52,103 nucleotides of DNA from Rhizobium sp. ICMP 5592. GTDB lineage: Bacteria; Pseudomonadota; Alphaproteobacteria; Rhizobiales; Rhizobiaceae. The notes below the pieces were generated by a model that made no database searches, was not told the origin of the DNA, and worked only from the letters and a program-made list of their open reading frames with translations. The position numbers and the translations under genes were made by a program. Positions 1 through 8,179 of this stretch are shown here, piece by piece. Location: the NCBI RefSeq assembly GCF_009498525.1, contig NZ_QSNT01000013.1, forward strand, positions 6,679 to 58,781. The letters run 5' to 3'. Position 1 is the first letter of the stretch. The number at the start of each line of letters is the position of its first letter.

Positions 1-199
1 GAATGCCCGCGCCCCGAATGTTGCGATACAGCGAATAGAAGCGCAGACCGGTCGCAAGCGCACCGGCGTCTTCGGCATTGCTTGGAGCAAAGGTTACCGA
101 AAGCCAACCACCGGCATTGGCATCTGCCGGCAATACCGCCTGACCTATGCTACCAGCGAGAAGAGCGGCGATAAGGGTTTTGAATATGGTGCGGGTCAT
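1..199 (-). CDS. Partial secreted protein next to curli genes (3' end outside window)
   Basis: The gene runs off the left edge, so only the first 66 codons are visible. The ATG at 199-197 is preceded by GGAGA at a normal distance. The product starts MTRTIFKTLIAALLAGSIG and continues with a hydrophobic stretch and an Ala-rich cleavage region (about residues 8-30), a typical Sec signal peptide, so it should be exported. The mature start (after NAGGWLSVTFAP) is not a family I can name. It lies downstream of csgH and the curlin gene on the same strand but beyond a likely terminator, so it may be a separate unit. A role in curli-type fibres is only a guess from position. Confidence 0.6.
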   Translation of the reverse strand, partial: MTRTIFKTLIAALLAGSIGQAVLPADANAGGWLSVTFAPSNAEDAGALATGLRFYSLYRNIRGAGI

Positions 200-320
200 C
201 CTGGTCTCCATTTCTCCGGCCTCCTCAGCCTATGGCCAACCTTCGCATTCTGCAGCTGAACCTTGGTGGAATTCATCATTCAGCTATCGTTCAGTCATTT
301 TCGCCGGCTTGGCAGCACAG

Positions 321-352
321 AAAGGAGCGCCGGAAACCGACGCCCCTTTTTT
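321..352 (-). terminator. Likely Rho-independent terminator after csgH
   Basis: Read on the minus strand, GGGGCGTCGG (346-337) and CCGGCGCTCC (333-324) form a ten-pair stem with two G-U pairs and a three-base loop, followed by TTTC. It sits 25 bases after the csgH stop. On the plus strand the same stem has two A-C mismatches but a longer T run (347-352), so termination from that side would be weaker. Confidence 0.6.
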
Positions 353-370
353 CCAAACTGGCGGATGCGC

Positions 371-772
371 TCAGTTCGCGCCGCCCACGCGTTGGGTGCA
401 ACTGATGCTCTTGCCGCCGACCGTAACATCGAGCGTCGCGTCGTAGACAGCGCCCTTGGCACCAAGCGTGACGGCGCCGAGCGTGGCGGGCCGACCGGAC
501 GTAGCGTTGAAGGCGCCACTCTGCTCGATATTGGTGCCGCCAGCCCCTCCGACGCTTTCAACACGGAAGGAATAGGTGCCGCTTGCGTTTTTATCCGCAT
601 GGACAAGCGCTTCCAGGGCCACCATGCCACTTTCAGGCGTTGCCCGGATTTCGCAACGCACCGGCTCGACGGACTGGCCGGCGGTGGCCATGGCAGCGAG
701 CGCGCCCGCAGGAACCAGAAGCAAAGCGAGCGCCGCCATGACGCGGCGAGGATGATTAACGATGCTGTGCAT
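371..772 (-). CDS. csgH: CsgH-like curli assembly chaperone
   Basis: A 133-residue secreted protein. Residues about 10-32 form a signal peptide (VMAALALLLVPAGALA). The mature part is a small beta-rich domain with one Cys near its start (VRCEIRATPESG) and one near its end (ISCTQRVGG), the Cys pair seen in alphaproteobacterial CsgH, a CsgC-like periplasmic protein that keeps curlin subunits from assembling too early. The length suits the family. It lies 72 bases downstream of the curlin gene on the same strand, so the two are probably co-transcribed. The identification rests on domain shape, the Cys pair and the curlin neighbour. Confidence 0.75.
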   Translation of the reverse strand: MHSIVNHPRRVMAALALLLVPAGALAAMATAGQSVEPVRCEIRATPESGMVALEALVHADKNASGTYSFRVESVGGAGGTNIEQSGAFNATSGRPATLGAVTLGAKGAVYDATLDVTVGGKSISCTQRVGGAN

Positions 773-844
773 GGTTCGCCTCCCTGGCGTATGTTAGCCG
801 TGGCCGCAAAGCTTTTTCGCTGCCACGCCGCCGATGGCTTTTGA

Positions 845-1282
845 TCACGGGCAGGCCTGGACGAAAGCGGCGATGTTGCCGCTGCCGCCCTGGCTGACAT
901 TGGCATCGCAGCCATGGCCTATCTGCACGCCGGCAGCGATGTTGCCGTTGCCGTCCTGGGTCAGGATGGTGGTGTGATTGGAGCCGAACTGACCAATGCC
1001 GGCGATGTTGTGATTGCCACTCTGATAGGTGGCACCATAATTACCGGCGCCTTCCTGGCCGACGGCGGAAAGGTTGTGACGACCGTATTGCTGGCCGGTC
1101 ATCTTGTTGAAGCGGCCGTCCTGATAGACCCGGATACGATTTCTGAAACCGTTCTGAGCACCGCCGGCCGAGTTCGACCAGCCATATTGCTCAATGTTCA
1201 CGTCGTTGGCCATGGCCGGGGCGACAGCGGTGATGCCGACAAGAGCAGCGAGAGCGACTGCAATGAGAGAATTACGGATCAT
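845..1282 (-). CDS. CsgA-like curlin, amyloid fibre subunit
   Basis: A 145-residue protein with a signal peptide (residues about 1-25, ending APAMAN) and then a curlin repeat domain. From residue about 32 there are ten successive 11-residue units, each beginning with Gln, nearly all QxG and most QxGxxN (for example QEGAGNYGATY, QDGNGNIAAGV), followed by a short QACP tail. This strict Q-x-G-x-x-N period is the beta-strand/turn repeat of curlins. Unit nine carries Cys (GHGCDAN) and the tail has another, which could form a terminal disulfide. AAGGAG lies about eight bases before the ATG. Once exported it should polymerise as an extracellular amyloid involved in adhesion or biofilm. It could be CsgA- or CsgB-like; the sequence does not decide. 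Confidence 0.85.
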   Translation of the reverse strand: MIRNSLIAVALAALVGITAVAPAMANDVNIEQYGWSNSAGGAQNGFRNRIRVYQDGRFNKMTGQQYGRHNLSAVGQEGAGNYGATYQSGNHNIAGIGQFGSNHTTILTQDGNGNIAAGVQIGHGCDANVSQGGSGNIAAFVQACP

Positions 1283-2440
1283 GAGTACGTCTCCTTTAGC
1301 GGATGGAACCGCGATTGAACGGCTTCCTTTTACGAAATGCTGTTCGAACCAATGCTGAAGATGCCATTCAGTTGACGTTCACGGGGCCCTACGCAACTCG
1401 AGTCCTTTTGACCCATCTCCTGCTTACAGCGAACCATGGCCGGTATGCATAAAGCAAAGTGCTGTCAGGGTTCTCGACGGTTTTGATGGATCATCGCGAA
1501 GTGAAAAGGACGCGGAGCTCAACACTCTGTCCATTGACGGACCTCCACGCATGGGTACATCTTTTTAGCTTCACATTCAGATCATCGACCGCGGCGGGAA
1601 ACCTCACTGGCAAGCGGCGTCACGATCAGCGTTCCAGCTTCATGCCGGACCTCGAGTTTTCGTTGCGGGCGCGATGAACGGAGCGCTTGAGGTTGAGGTC
1701 CAGGAGCTGGTGCATTTTGGCAAGCCAGATCGCACCGTCCCCCTGTACGCCGAGGCCGAGTTGATCCGCTTCCTCTGACCAGGCTGTCGGCGGAGCGAAG
1801 CCGTTCACGCAGTGCCGAGATGCGTGAACGGAACTCGATTAGGAGGGACGAGCCGCCCTTCCGCTTGGAGCAGTTTCAGCGTTTTGATAACGGAAAGCGG
1901 CGGGTCATGCAGGCGTGCCGATTGGATGTATCCATAGCAATTCCAAGTATACGACATCTCCGCTGTTGGAAAAGTTCTTTGACCTGAGATCGCATATTGC
2001 AATGCCGGATCAGAAGCCGCTCACACTGAGTACTTGGAAATAATGCGTGCCGCGTTACATGAAGGGATTGAGCGAGGCTGAGGAGTTTGTTCCTGTTCGT
2101 TGAACAATGCCTTTGGTTGGTCAGAGCAGCCTTTATGCCACCTTGTCGCCGATGCATTGCCGAGTTGAACAGCCAGGTTTAAGCGGATCGTAAAGGTCTC
2201 ATCCAAACGCGACGCTGTGCGAGCTGCAATAACTTCACTCCGAATTTCAGCGCGAAGCTGCACAGACCCGATCGAAGCATGCGCTTAGCATCGGCGAGAA
2301 AAAGCTAAGTTAGCACTATGTCCGCTATCGGGTACCAGCGAGAAACACTCGGACGGCCGGAATGAGGACGCATAGCCGCTCGATCGGACTGCTAAAACTG
2401 GACATATTTTTCCCAATAGGCGCGGCCCCGCTGGGTGCGG
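1283..2440. other. Long stretch without a recognisable gene
   Basis: About 1.16 kb between the curlin promoter side and the recombinase scrap. Short open frames exist on both strands (for example minus 1626-1808 and 2021-2263), but none has a convincing ribosome site, family resemblance or biased composition. The first 100 bases should contain the curlin promoter; I cannot place its boxes with confidence. The rest looks like decayed DNA at the edge of a mobile patch. Confidence 0.5.
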
Positions 2441-2448
2441 GCCCTCGG

Positions 2449-2566
2449 TCAATCCCTGTATGCTCCGCTAGTTCCAGCGCATCCTCGATATCCACCAAGG
2501 TAGCTGACCGTGTTCTCGATTTTAGTATGCCTAAGCAGGATCTGGAGTGCGCGAGGAAAATGGCGA
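2449..2566 (-). pseudogene. Tyrosine recombinase (phage/plasmid integrase) C-terminal remnant, frameshifted
   Basis: On the minus strand one frame reads RALQILLRHTKIENTVSYLG and a neighbouring frame continues VDIEDALELAEHTGI. Joined, this is the C-terminal end of a rhizobial plasmid-type tyrosine recombinase: the helix with the HTK/IENTV segment and the catalytic-Tyr motif (S/R)YLG, then the conserved tail. A frameshift separates the halves, the stop expected after HTGI is lost, and no upstream catalytic domain was found, so this is a scrap. It marks past integration activity next to the defence-gene remnant. Identification is by motif memory only. Confidence 0.6.
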
Positions 2567-2817
2567 TCGCGCAGGCATTGGTTTTCAAAAATCAATTTAT
2601 CGTTGAAAGCTCACTGGATATTCGTAGAGGATTTAATACTATAGCGCTGGCTGCATTCCATAATTTGCATCGGCTTGACAATAGAGGGCGGGATGATGCG
2701 CGGTGCCGGTCAACGCGATGCGGGAGCACGCGCCCGCTTAGCATTGCCACAGTGATACTGGCGGAGAAGACGGCGGTCTTGGCAAACACGACGATCAAGC
2801 CAACAACGATCACCCGG

Positions 2818-4395
2818 ATGGGCTACGAGTATCAGGACCTTGTAGGCATCGAGGCGCTAATTCGCTTCTATCGGGACCCCATGTCTTACAGTTGGGTTGA
2901 ACTTGAGGCTGACAAGACAGACAGCTCGCTAGATGACGTTGTCGTGGCTCGCAGCGATGGGTCGCTGGAGTACTACCAAGTCAAGTTTACCGTGGACCAG
3001 ACGGACTACCAGCTAACTTGGGATTGGTTGCTCCAGAAGAAGCCTAGGGGAACCTCGCTTCTCTGCAAGTGGGCCAAGTCCCTGAAGAATGTGGCGAGGC
3101 AAGGTCCCATCCATTCCGCGAGTCTCAGAACCAATCGTATCCCTGATGCCGAAATTGTCGCGTGCCTTAAAGGCACGCTGCTGTCGCTCGACCTCGTTGC
3201 CGAGGACACGAGGCAAGAGCTTGAGAAAGAGTGCGGCGGTCGAGAGGCGGCACTGGCGTTCTTCGGGACGTTTGAGTTTGTCCACAGCGCGCGGAATCTC
3301 GACGCATATGAAAGCCACCTTCGTGACCAGCTCGTACCAACTGACATGGAGGCGAGCGGTTGGCTCTATTTTCGCGAACGTGTGAGGCGATGGACAACGC
3401 GGCATAACGAGCCAAAGCCGGCCGGCCGAATTCTTCACGAGCATCTCACCCAAGTCATTACGCGGGGACGTCTCGAGTCCATCCGACAGGACTTCCGCGT
3501 CCCCATAGGCTATTCCGTTCCGTCGACCACCTTCCACAGTGAATTTTCGCAGCGGATCAACGATCCGAAAACGCCAATCTCAATTGTGTGGGGTACGCCG
3601 GGTCGTGGCAAAAGCACCTACCTGAGCTACCTAACAGACGTGCTTCGGAAATCGGGGGGGCCGGTCATCCGGCACCACTACTTCCTAGCAGATGACCATC
3701 CCACAGCGGATCGAATGTCCTTCGTGGCTATAGCAGGTTCCCTCATCAACCAGCTTTTCGTTCTCTATCCAGAGGCAACCAGAGGAATCGGCGATGAGTA
3801 TGATAAGCTTCAACAGATCGTTTCGCGGGCTGCTGAACATTTCAAGGCCAAGTCGAAGCGGCTGTACATCGTTATGGACGGGTTGGACCATGTCTGGCGC
3901 GATACCGCCAAAACCGACCAGCTGAACCACATCTTCAACGCGCTCTTACCGCTTCCGGACAACGTGAGCTTGATGGTGGGGACCCAGCGCGTACCCGACA
4001 ATCAGCTTCCCATCCGGCTGACGCGTAAGGCCAGGCCATCGGACTGGATCGAGATCCCAGCGATGGACGAGATCGCTGTCCACACTTGGGTAAGAGCTCA
4101 GGATGCCGCAGGCAGAATCATCCTCAATGACCGCCAACGAGCAGACAAGCGCGATGAGCAGATTTCCGAAATCGCCTCCAGTTTCTATTCGATCTCGCGC
4201 GGCCATCCGCTGCACTTGATCTATGCGTTTGAGAGCGTCACTCGAAACGGTTCACCCATTTCGCATGATGATGTCGACCGGATACCTTCGTGTCTGGGGG
4301 GTCATACGATTGCAATCGACTTTCAAAGGTTTTCAAGCGATATTCCGCTTCTCGGTGTCAGATATTGCGTAATTCCGCATGTGTTGCTATGTTAA
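2818..4395 (+). pseudogene. Truncated STAND ATPase with Cap4/DUF4297-like nuclease domain (Avs-type antiphage gene remnant)
   Basis: From the ATG at 2818 the frame gives 525 residues. The N-terminal domain starts GYEYQDLVGIEAL and has E28/E30, DD at 39-40 and QVK at 54-56, the PD-(D/E)XK pattern of Cap4/DUF4297 dsDNA nucleases. A P-loop NTPase follows: Walker A GTPGRGKST (259-267) and Walker B LYIVMDGLDHV (about 349-359), then the winged region of STAND proteins. Family members normally continue for hundreds of residues as a repeat-rich sensor. Here the frame passes IPSCLGG (about 4300) and degrades into a tail overlapping the hipBA promoter, so the sensor is lost. The frame is open upstream to 2362, but 2566-2817 is not protein-like; a GTG/TTG start slightly before 2818 is possible. 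Inferred to be an inactive or crippled defence gene. Confidence 0.7.
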
Positions 4396-4443
4396 CTCAT
4401 AGCGGTATTCCGCTCATTGAAAGCAAAAGAGGCGAAATTCCGC
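4337..4443 (+). promoter_or_regulatory. Four copies of GCGNNATTCCGC: probable HipB operators
   Basis: GCGATATTCCGC (4337-4348), GCGTAATTCCGC (4367-4378), GCGGTATTCCGC (4402-4413) and GCGAAATTCCGC (4432-4443) recur with start-to-start steps of 30, 35 and 30 bases, about three helical turns. Each is an imperfect inverted repeat (GCGg/cCGC). Copy 2 overlaps the predicted -35 box, copy 3 follows the start-site region and copy 4 abuts the hipB ATG. HipB proteins bind repeated operators to repress their own operon, so this is the expected arrangement, though the motif differs from the E. coli operator. A related sequence, GCGTAATATCGCATG, occurs at 6070-6084 just after hipA. Confidence 0.65.
4365..4393 (+). 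promoter_or_regulatory. Predicted sigma70-type promoter of hipBA
   Basis: TTGCGT (4365-4370) and TATGTT (4388-4393) are separated by 17 bases. The start site would fall near 4400, between operator copies 2 and 3. The promoter lies inside the decayed 3' end of the truncated STAND gene, which supports a recombination junction shortly upstream (about 4300-4337). Confidence 0.5.
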
Positions 4444-4785
4444 ATGAGCTCGTCAGTTTACAACATGCTCGGAGAGCAACTGCTTGTTGCACGAAAGCAG
4501 CGAGGGCTCAGCCAGCCCGAACTCGCCAAGCGGCTTGGTCGCGACCGGGCGCGGATATCGGAGTTGGAGCGTGACCTCACGAACAACCGCTTAGGACGAG
4601 ATCGACTGACGTTGTTTGCCGAAATCTGTGATGCACTCGACCTCTTGCCGGTCTTGGTGCCCAAATCGCGATTGGCTGCTGTGCGACATCTCATTAATGA
4701 GAGCAACGATCATCACCACACGACGCAGGCCCCCAATGCATTTGACGAGCTTTTCGTCGACCTCGATGAAGACGAGGCACCCTGA
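4444..4785 (+). CDS. hipB: HipB-like antitoxin, XRE-family DNA-binding protein
   Basis: 113 residues from the ATG at 4444, chosen because AGAGG lies upstream and the in-frame ATG at 4417 falls inside the operator array. Residues about 10-65 form a helix-turn-helix of the Cro/CI type (LLVARKQRGLSQPELAKRLG, then DRARISELERD). The C-terminal tail is acidic (FDELFVDLDEDEAP) and could contact the toxin. It should neutralise the HipA kinase and repress the operon at the repeats upstream. Its stop overlaps the hipA start by one base (TGATG), a strong sign of coupled translation. Antitoxin function is inferred from the partner. Confidence 0.85.
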   Translation: MSSSVYNMLGEQLLVARKQRGLSQPELAKRLGRDRARISELERDLTNNRLGRDRLTLFAEICDALDLLPVLVPKSRLAAVRHLINESNDHHHTTQAPNAFDELFVDLDEDEAP

Positions 4786-6065
4786 TGGCAAAGATATCAG
4801 CCATACTCGGTGTCCACATTCTTGATCGGACGCGTGGCACGGTGAGAGCTGGGACGTTGACCCGTGATGCCGACGGTGGTGTCGCATTCATCGTTGCCGA
4901 GCCTTACCTTCGCGACGCGAACCGCCCTATCCTGAGTCTTGGATGGTATGACCCCGAGGATGACGCAAGCACGCGCGATCGCTTGGCCAGACGAGGTGAC
5001 AAGATCGGTTTGCATGGTACGCTGCCGCCATGGTTCTCAGGGCTGCTCCCGGAGGGAGCTTTGCGAGATCTCGTTCTGACCGAGATGGGGCCAGGTAACC
5101 ACGACGAATTCGATGTCCTGACCCGGCTTGGCGCGGACCTGCCGGGCGCTGTCCTCGTGGTCCCTGAAACCGATGTACCATCGTCGGCAGGGCCGATTAC
5201 CCTGGAGAACGTGCAGGGGTTCAAGGCACCACTTCCCGCGGGAACCGTGAAGTTTTCCCTGGCCGGTATCCAGCTGAAGTTTACGGCAAATCCTGACGGA
5301 GAGCGGCTAACGATCCCCGGTCATGGGGATACCGGTCGCTGCATCATAAAGGTTGGAAGTGAGCGTTTTCCAGGCCTTCCAGAGGCCGAATTCGGCGCCA
5401 TGCAATTGGCAAGCGCAATCGGAGTCAGGACTGCGGTGTGCCGTCTGGCACCTCGCAACGCAGTGAAAGGAGTGCCCGAAGAGCTATTGGCGCATGGACA
5501 GAATGTCTTGGTGGTCGACCGCTTCGACCGGGCGGGAAAGGGCTCTCGCATTCATATGGAAGATGCAGGTCAGATCCTCGGAGCGATAGGTGATCGGAAA
5601 TACACGATGGCCACGACAGAGACCATCATTAACGTGGTTCGACGCTTCAGCACCGACCATCGTGACGACATCATGGAGGCGGTACGCCGCGTTGTCGCCG
5701 ACGTCTTGATCGGTAACGGCGACAGCCACCTGAAGAATTGGTCTTTCCTATTCCCGCGGCCGGGTGAAATACGGCTGTCTCCAGCCTACGACATCGTACC
5801 GACAGTTCTCTATATGCCGGCGGACACCATGGCGCTCCGGTTTGTGAAAACGCACAGTTTCGAGCATGTGAACCTTCATCGCTTCGAAAGGGTTGCAAGC
5901 TTCCTAAGGCTTGATCCCAAACCTATTCTTCGCGAAGTAATCAGCACTATTGAGCAGGCGCTGGAAGTCTGGCCGGCTCTGGCGCCTGAACTGCTTGGGG
6001 AGGAAAGGGGAAATCGCATTCTGTCGCGATTACAAACTCTCAGTTTGGTTCGTGAAGTGTCGTGA
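4785..6065 (+). CDS. hipA: HipA-like serine/threonine kinase toxin
   Basis: 426 residues, close to E. coli HipA (440). The N-terminal part (about 1-130) matches the HipA N-domain with its FSGLLPEG motif (84-91). The kinase core has the Ser-containing loop FSLAGIQLK (157-165), the catalytic loop IGNGDSHLKN (309-318, Asp313 and Asn318) and the metal-binding YDIVPT (335-340, Asp336). All key residues are present, so the enzyme looks active. Members phosphorylate translation factors such as glutamyl-tRNA synthetase and cause growth arrest; which target applies here cannot be told. It is the second gene of hipBA, overlapping hipB by one base. The module appears intact although its surroundings are decayed. 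Confidence 0.88.
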   Translation: MAKISAILGVHILDRTRGTVRAGTLTRDADGGVAFIVAEPYLRDANRPILSLGWYDPEDDASTRDRLARRGDKIGLHGTLPPWFSGLLPEGALRDLVLTEMGPGNHDEFDVLTRLGADLPGAVLVVPETDVPSSAGPITLENVQGFKAPLPAGTVKFSLAGIQLKFTANPDGERLTIPGHGDTGRCIIKVGSERFPGLPEAEFGAMQLASAIGVRTAVCRLAPRNAVKGVPEELLAHGQNVLVVDRFDRAGKGSRIHMEDAGQILGAIGDRKYTMATTETIINVVRRFSTDHRDDIMEAVRRVVADVLIGNGDSHLKNWSFLFPRPGEIRLSPAYDIVPTVLYMPADTMALRFVKTHSFEHVNLHRFERVASFLRLDPKPILREVISTIEQALEVWPALAPELLGEERGNRILSRLQTLSLVREVS

Positions 6066-6368
6066 CCCTGCGTAATATCGCATGCCATCTCGTTGACTGG
6101 ACCCTTGCGTCCGAAAATGTGATGAAGGCGACGCCAATCGGCGGCGCGCGGTTGCGATTGGTATCCAGCGCAAATCGATCGATTTGTGGATAAAATCTAT
6201 ATTTTTCAATTATTTATTGAATCGTACGTAATAACAATTATGGAATTACGTGCCGTTGTTCCTTGTATCGGTGCGCAACATCGAATCCGAATAGCCTCTA
6301 GTTTCCGCTCGATGCGAAATCGAATAACATCTCTCCTTTAAGACAGATGATCAAAGAGAGCATTGGGG
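6066..6368. other. AT-rich intergenic region after hipA
   Basis: No gene seen. It begins with GCGTAATATCGCATG (6070-6084), 13 of 15 bases the same as operator copy 2 of hipBA. Positions about 6180-6250 are much more AT-rich than the surroundings and contain an inverted repeat, ACGTAAT (6226-6232) and ATTACGT (6245-6251), that could belong to the promoter of the small lipoprotein gene. Confidence 0.4.
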
Positions 6369-6650
6369 ATGTCTATGCAGCCGATCTACTACGGGCTCAC
6401 GAGGGCGGTTGCCGTAAGCATTCTGATTATTTTCTTCGCTGTATTCTTTGTTTCCTGCTCGGCGGTCGGCGGAACCGGCGGTCAATCTGGTCCTATAACC
6501 GCGAGCAAGTCGACAGATTCCGCCAATGCCAAAGAAAAAGCGGCCGAGCGTCGGCGATGGTCCGAGAGGGTCGAACGCGATAATCAGCTAGATCCAAGCG
6601 GGTCGGCACCGGGTTCCTATGGCTCTTTCGGTCCTCGTTTCACTTGGTGA
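6369..6650 (+). CDS. Small putative lipoprotein, unknown function
   Basis: About 93 residues from the ATG at 6369; GAGAG lies eight bases upstream, and ATG at 6375 or TTG at 6363 are alternatives. After a short polar start there is one hydrophobic segment (AVAVSILIIFFAVFFVSC), with the Cys placed like a lipobox though VSC is not ideal. The remainder is small, polar and charged (AKEKAAERRRWSERVERDNQ) and ends PGSYGSFGPRFTW, so it may be a membrane-anchored periplasmic peptide. I do not recognise the family. An overlapping frame (6347-6583) is less plausible. It stands alone between hipBA and IS debris. Confidence 0.45.
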   Translation: MSMQPIYYGLTRAVAVSILIIFFAVFFVSCSAVGGTGGQSGPITASKSTDSANAKEKAAERRRWSERVERDNQLDPSGSAPGSYGSFGPRFTW

Positions 6651-6909
6651 GCAATAGATGTTCAAACTACTCTCTTAATGTCCGAACCGATTGAACGGAT
6701 TTCGTTCAACAATGACTGGATACCCGTGCCGTGGCGGACAGATTTCGAGCAGCATGGGCGAAGGACGTAACGGAAGGCCTCACGAGGTGGTGAATATCAC
6801 CATCACGCCGCGCTGCCGAAAGTAGGCCTGCATGGCGCTGGTGCACGGATCAAATTTCAACGGTTTCCGCCTATGTGGCTTTGATCGGAAACTGCTTGAT
6901 TGATCATCG

Positions 6910-7883
6910 ATGCCACACAAACATAACGCCGCTCGCCGCCATCACATCGGCAAGATGAAGTTCAAGGTGACGAACTGGGTGGAGTATGACGCGGGTCTGC
7001 GCCAACGTGGCAGTTGACCCTTTGGATAAGGCCGGAGGCTGTTGAACGTTGGGCAGCACCACGACGCAAGACAAGAGGAGGCCAACCGCGTTATTCCGAT
7101 CTGGCGATTGAGACGGCGCTGACACTGGGTCTGGTGTTCGGACTTCGGCTGCGGCAGACCGAAGGATTTTTGATCTCCGTACTTGCTCTGATGGAATTGG
7201 ATCTGCCCGCACCTGACCACACAACGCTTAGCCGTCGGGCGGGAACCTGGAGCCCGCCCGCCTGGCGTAGCAATCGTCAGTCTGTGCCGGATGGTCCGCT
7301 TCATGTCCTCGTCGGCAGCACCGGGCTAGAGGTCTACGGCGCCGGCCAATGGCTGGAGGGGAGACATGGCGGCAAGTCCCGTCGGCGATGGCGGAAATTG
7401 CACCTGGCGCTGGATGCCGACAGCGGCGAGATCATCGCTCACGTCATGACCGACCAGGATACCGGCGACGCCTCGCAGGTGGAGGTACTGCTCGACCAGA
7501 TCGACGACCCCATCGGCCGGCTCACGGCCGATGGCGCTTATGACGGCAACCCAACTTATGACGCCGTCATCAAATATAGCGACGGTGCTGCGGTGGTCAT
7601 TCCGCCACGCGCCAATGCGGTGGAACGGCCAGACATCGATCTCTCCTGTCAACGAGACCGTCATATCGCGGCTACTAACGCCGATGGGCGAATGAAATGG
7701 CAGGCCGCTACCGACTACGGCAAGCGATCTCTGATCGAGACCGCGGTCGGTCGCTATAAGTCGATGATCGGGCACCGACTGAGGGCACGCTCATTCGCCG
7801 CGCAACAGACGGAAGTCGCCATCGGCTGTACCGTCCTCAATCGCATCTGGCATGCGCGCGCCCGAAATCCGTCCGGTGCGTGA
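6910..7883 (+). mobile_element. IS5-family transposase gene, frameshifted and missing a catalytic Asp
   Basis: The 5' part starts at ATG 6910 (MPHKHNAARRHH...FKVTNWVEYDAGLRQRGS) and hits a TGA at 7015. The correct continuation, LTLWIRPEAVERWAAP onward, lies in another frame from 7014, consistent with loss of one base at about 7013. The rest matches IS5/IS427-group DDE transposases through TADGAYDGNPTYDAV (second Asp) and RSLIETAVGRYK (Glu). The first catalytic Asp, normally in (V/I)DSTGLK, is Gly here (LVGSTGLEVYG, codon 7314-7316). The gene is therefore inactivated twice. Clear terminal inverted repeats and a target duplication were not found. The 260 bases before it (6651-6909) show no gene. 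Confidence 0.85.
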
Positions 7884-7951
7884 CAGCTGCCGCATAGACA
7901 CAGCATCAAAGACTGAAATCCGTTCAGTCATCGACCGATGCACCAACGCCC

Positions 7952-8146
7952 TCGCCATAGCCAATGTTTCTTGCCGCCCCTGGACAGGACGGGACAACCT
8001 CATCAGGAGGCCATTTGTCGCCAACCGACCGGCGGATCGCCTGCGAACTTCGCCGGCAAAGTACCAACCGAATTTCTCCGCCCAAAAACACACGGTCTGG
8101 TGTGAGACGATGATACCACGCGCCGAAAGCAGATCTTCGACCATCT
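7952..8146 (-). mobile_element. IS6-family transposase N-terminal remnant, multiply frameshifted
   Basis: On the minus strand three pieces in three frames line up with the start of an IS6-type transposase: VEDLLSARGIIVSHQTV then WAEKFGWYFAGEVRRRSAGR (8141-8022), GDKWPPDEVV (about 8024-7995), and GKKHWLWR (7975-7952). In intact relatives these read continuously as the helix-turn-helix, DKWHLDE with the first catalytic Asp, and KHWLWRAVD. At least two frameshifts and loss of the remaining two thirds make it dead. It abuts the 3' end of the hydrolase gene. Confidence 0.65.
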
Positions 8147-8179
8147 GTTGAATTCTGTACAAAATTGGCTCTGACGCTT

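Noticed and set aside
1459..2263. Several short open frames in the 1.3-2.4 kb gap
   Set aside because: No recognisable motif, ribosome site or neighbour relation; treated as non-coding or decayed DNA.
2362..2817. Possible 152-residue N-terminal extension of the STAND protein
   Set aside because: The sequence is not protein-like, overlaps the antisense recombinase scrap, and family resemblance starts at GYEYQ just after 2818.
4337..4443. Could the evenly spaced repeats be a small CRISPR array?
   Set aside because: The repeat unit is only 12 bases with two variable positions, the spacing varies (30, 35, 30), no cas gene is near, and they sit exactly on a toxin-antitoxin promoter.
6829..7955. 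Weak inverted similarity between about 6829-6865 and 7915-7955 as terminal repeats of the IS5 copy
   Set aside because: Only about half of the bases match with a gap, and the right-hand part overlaps the IS6 remnant; too weak to call ends.
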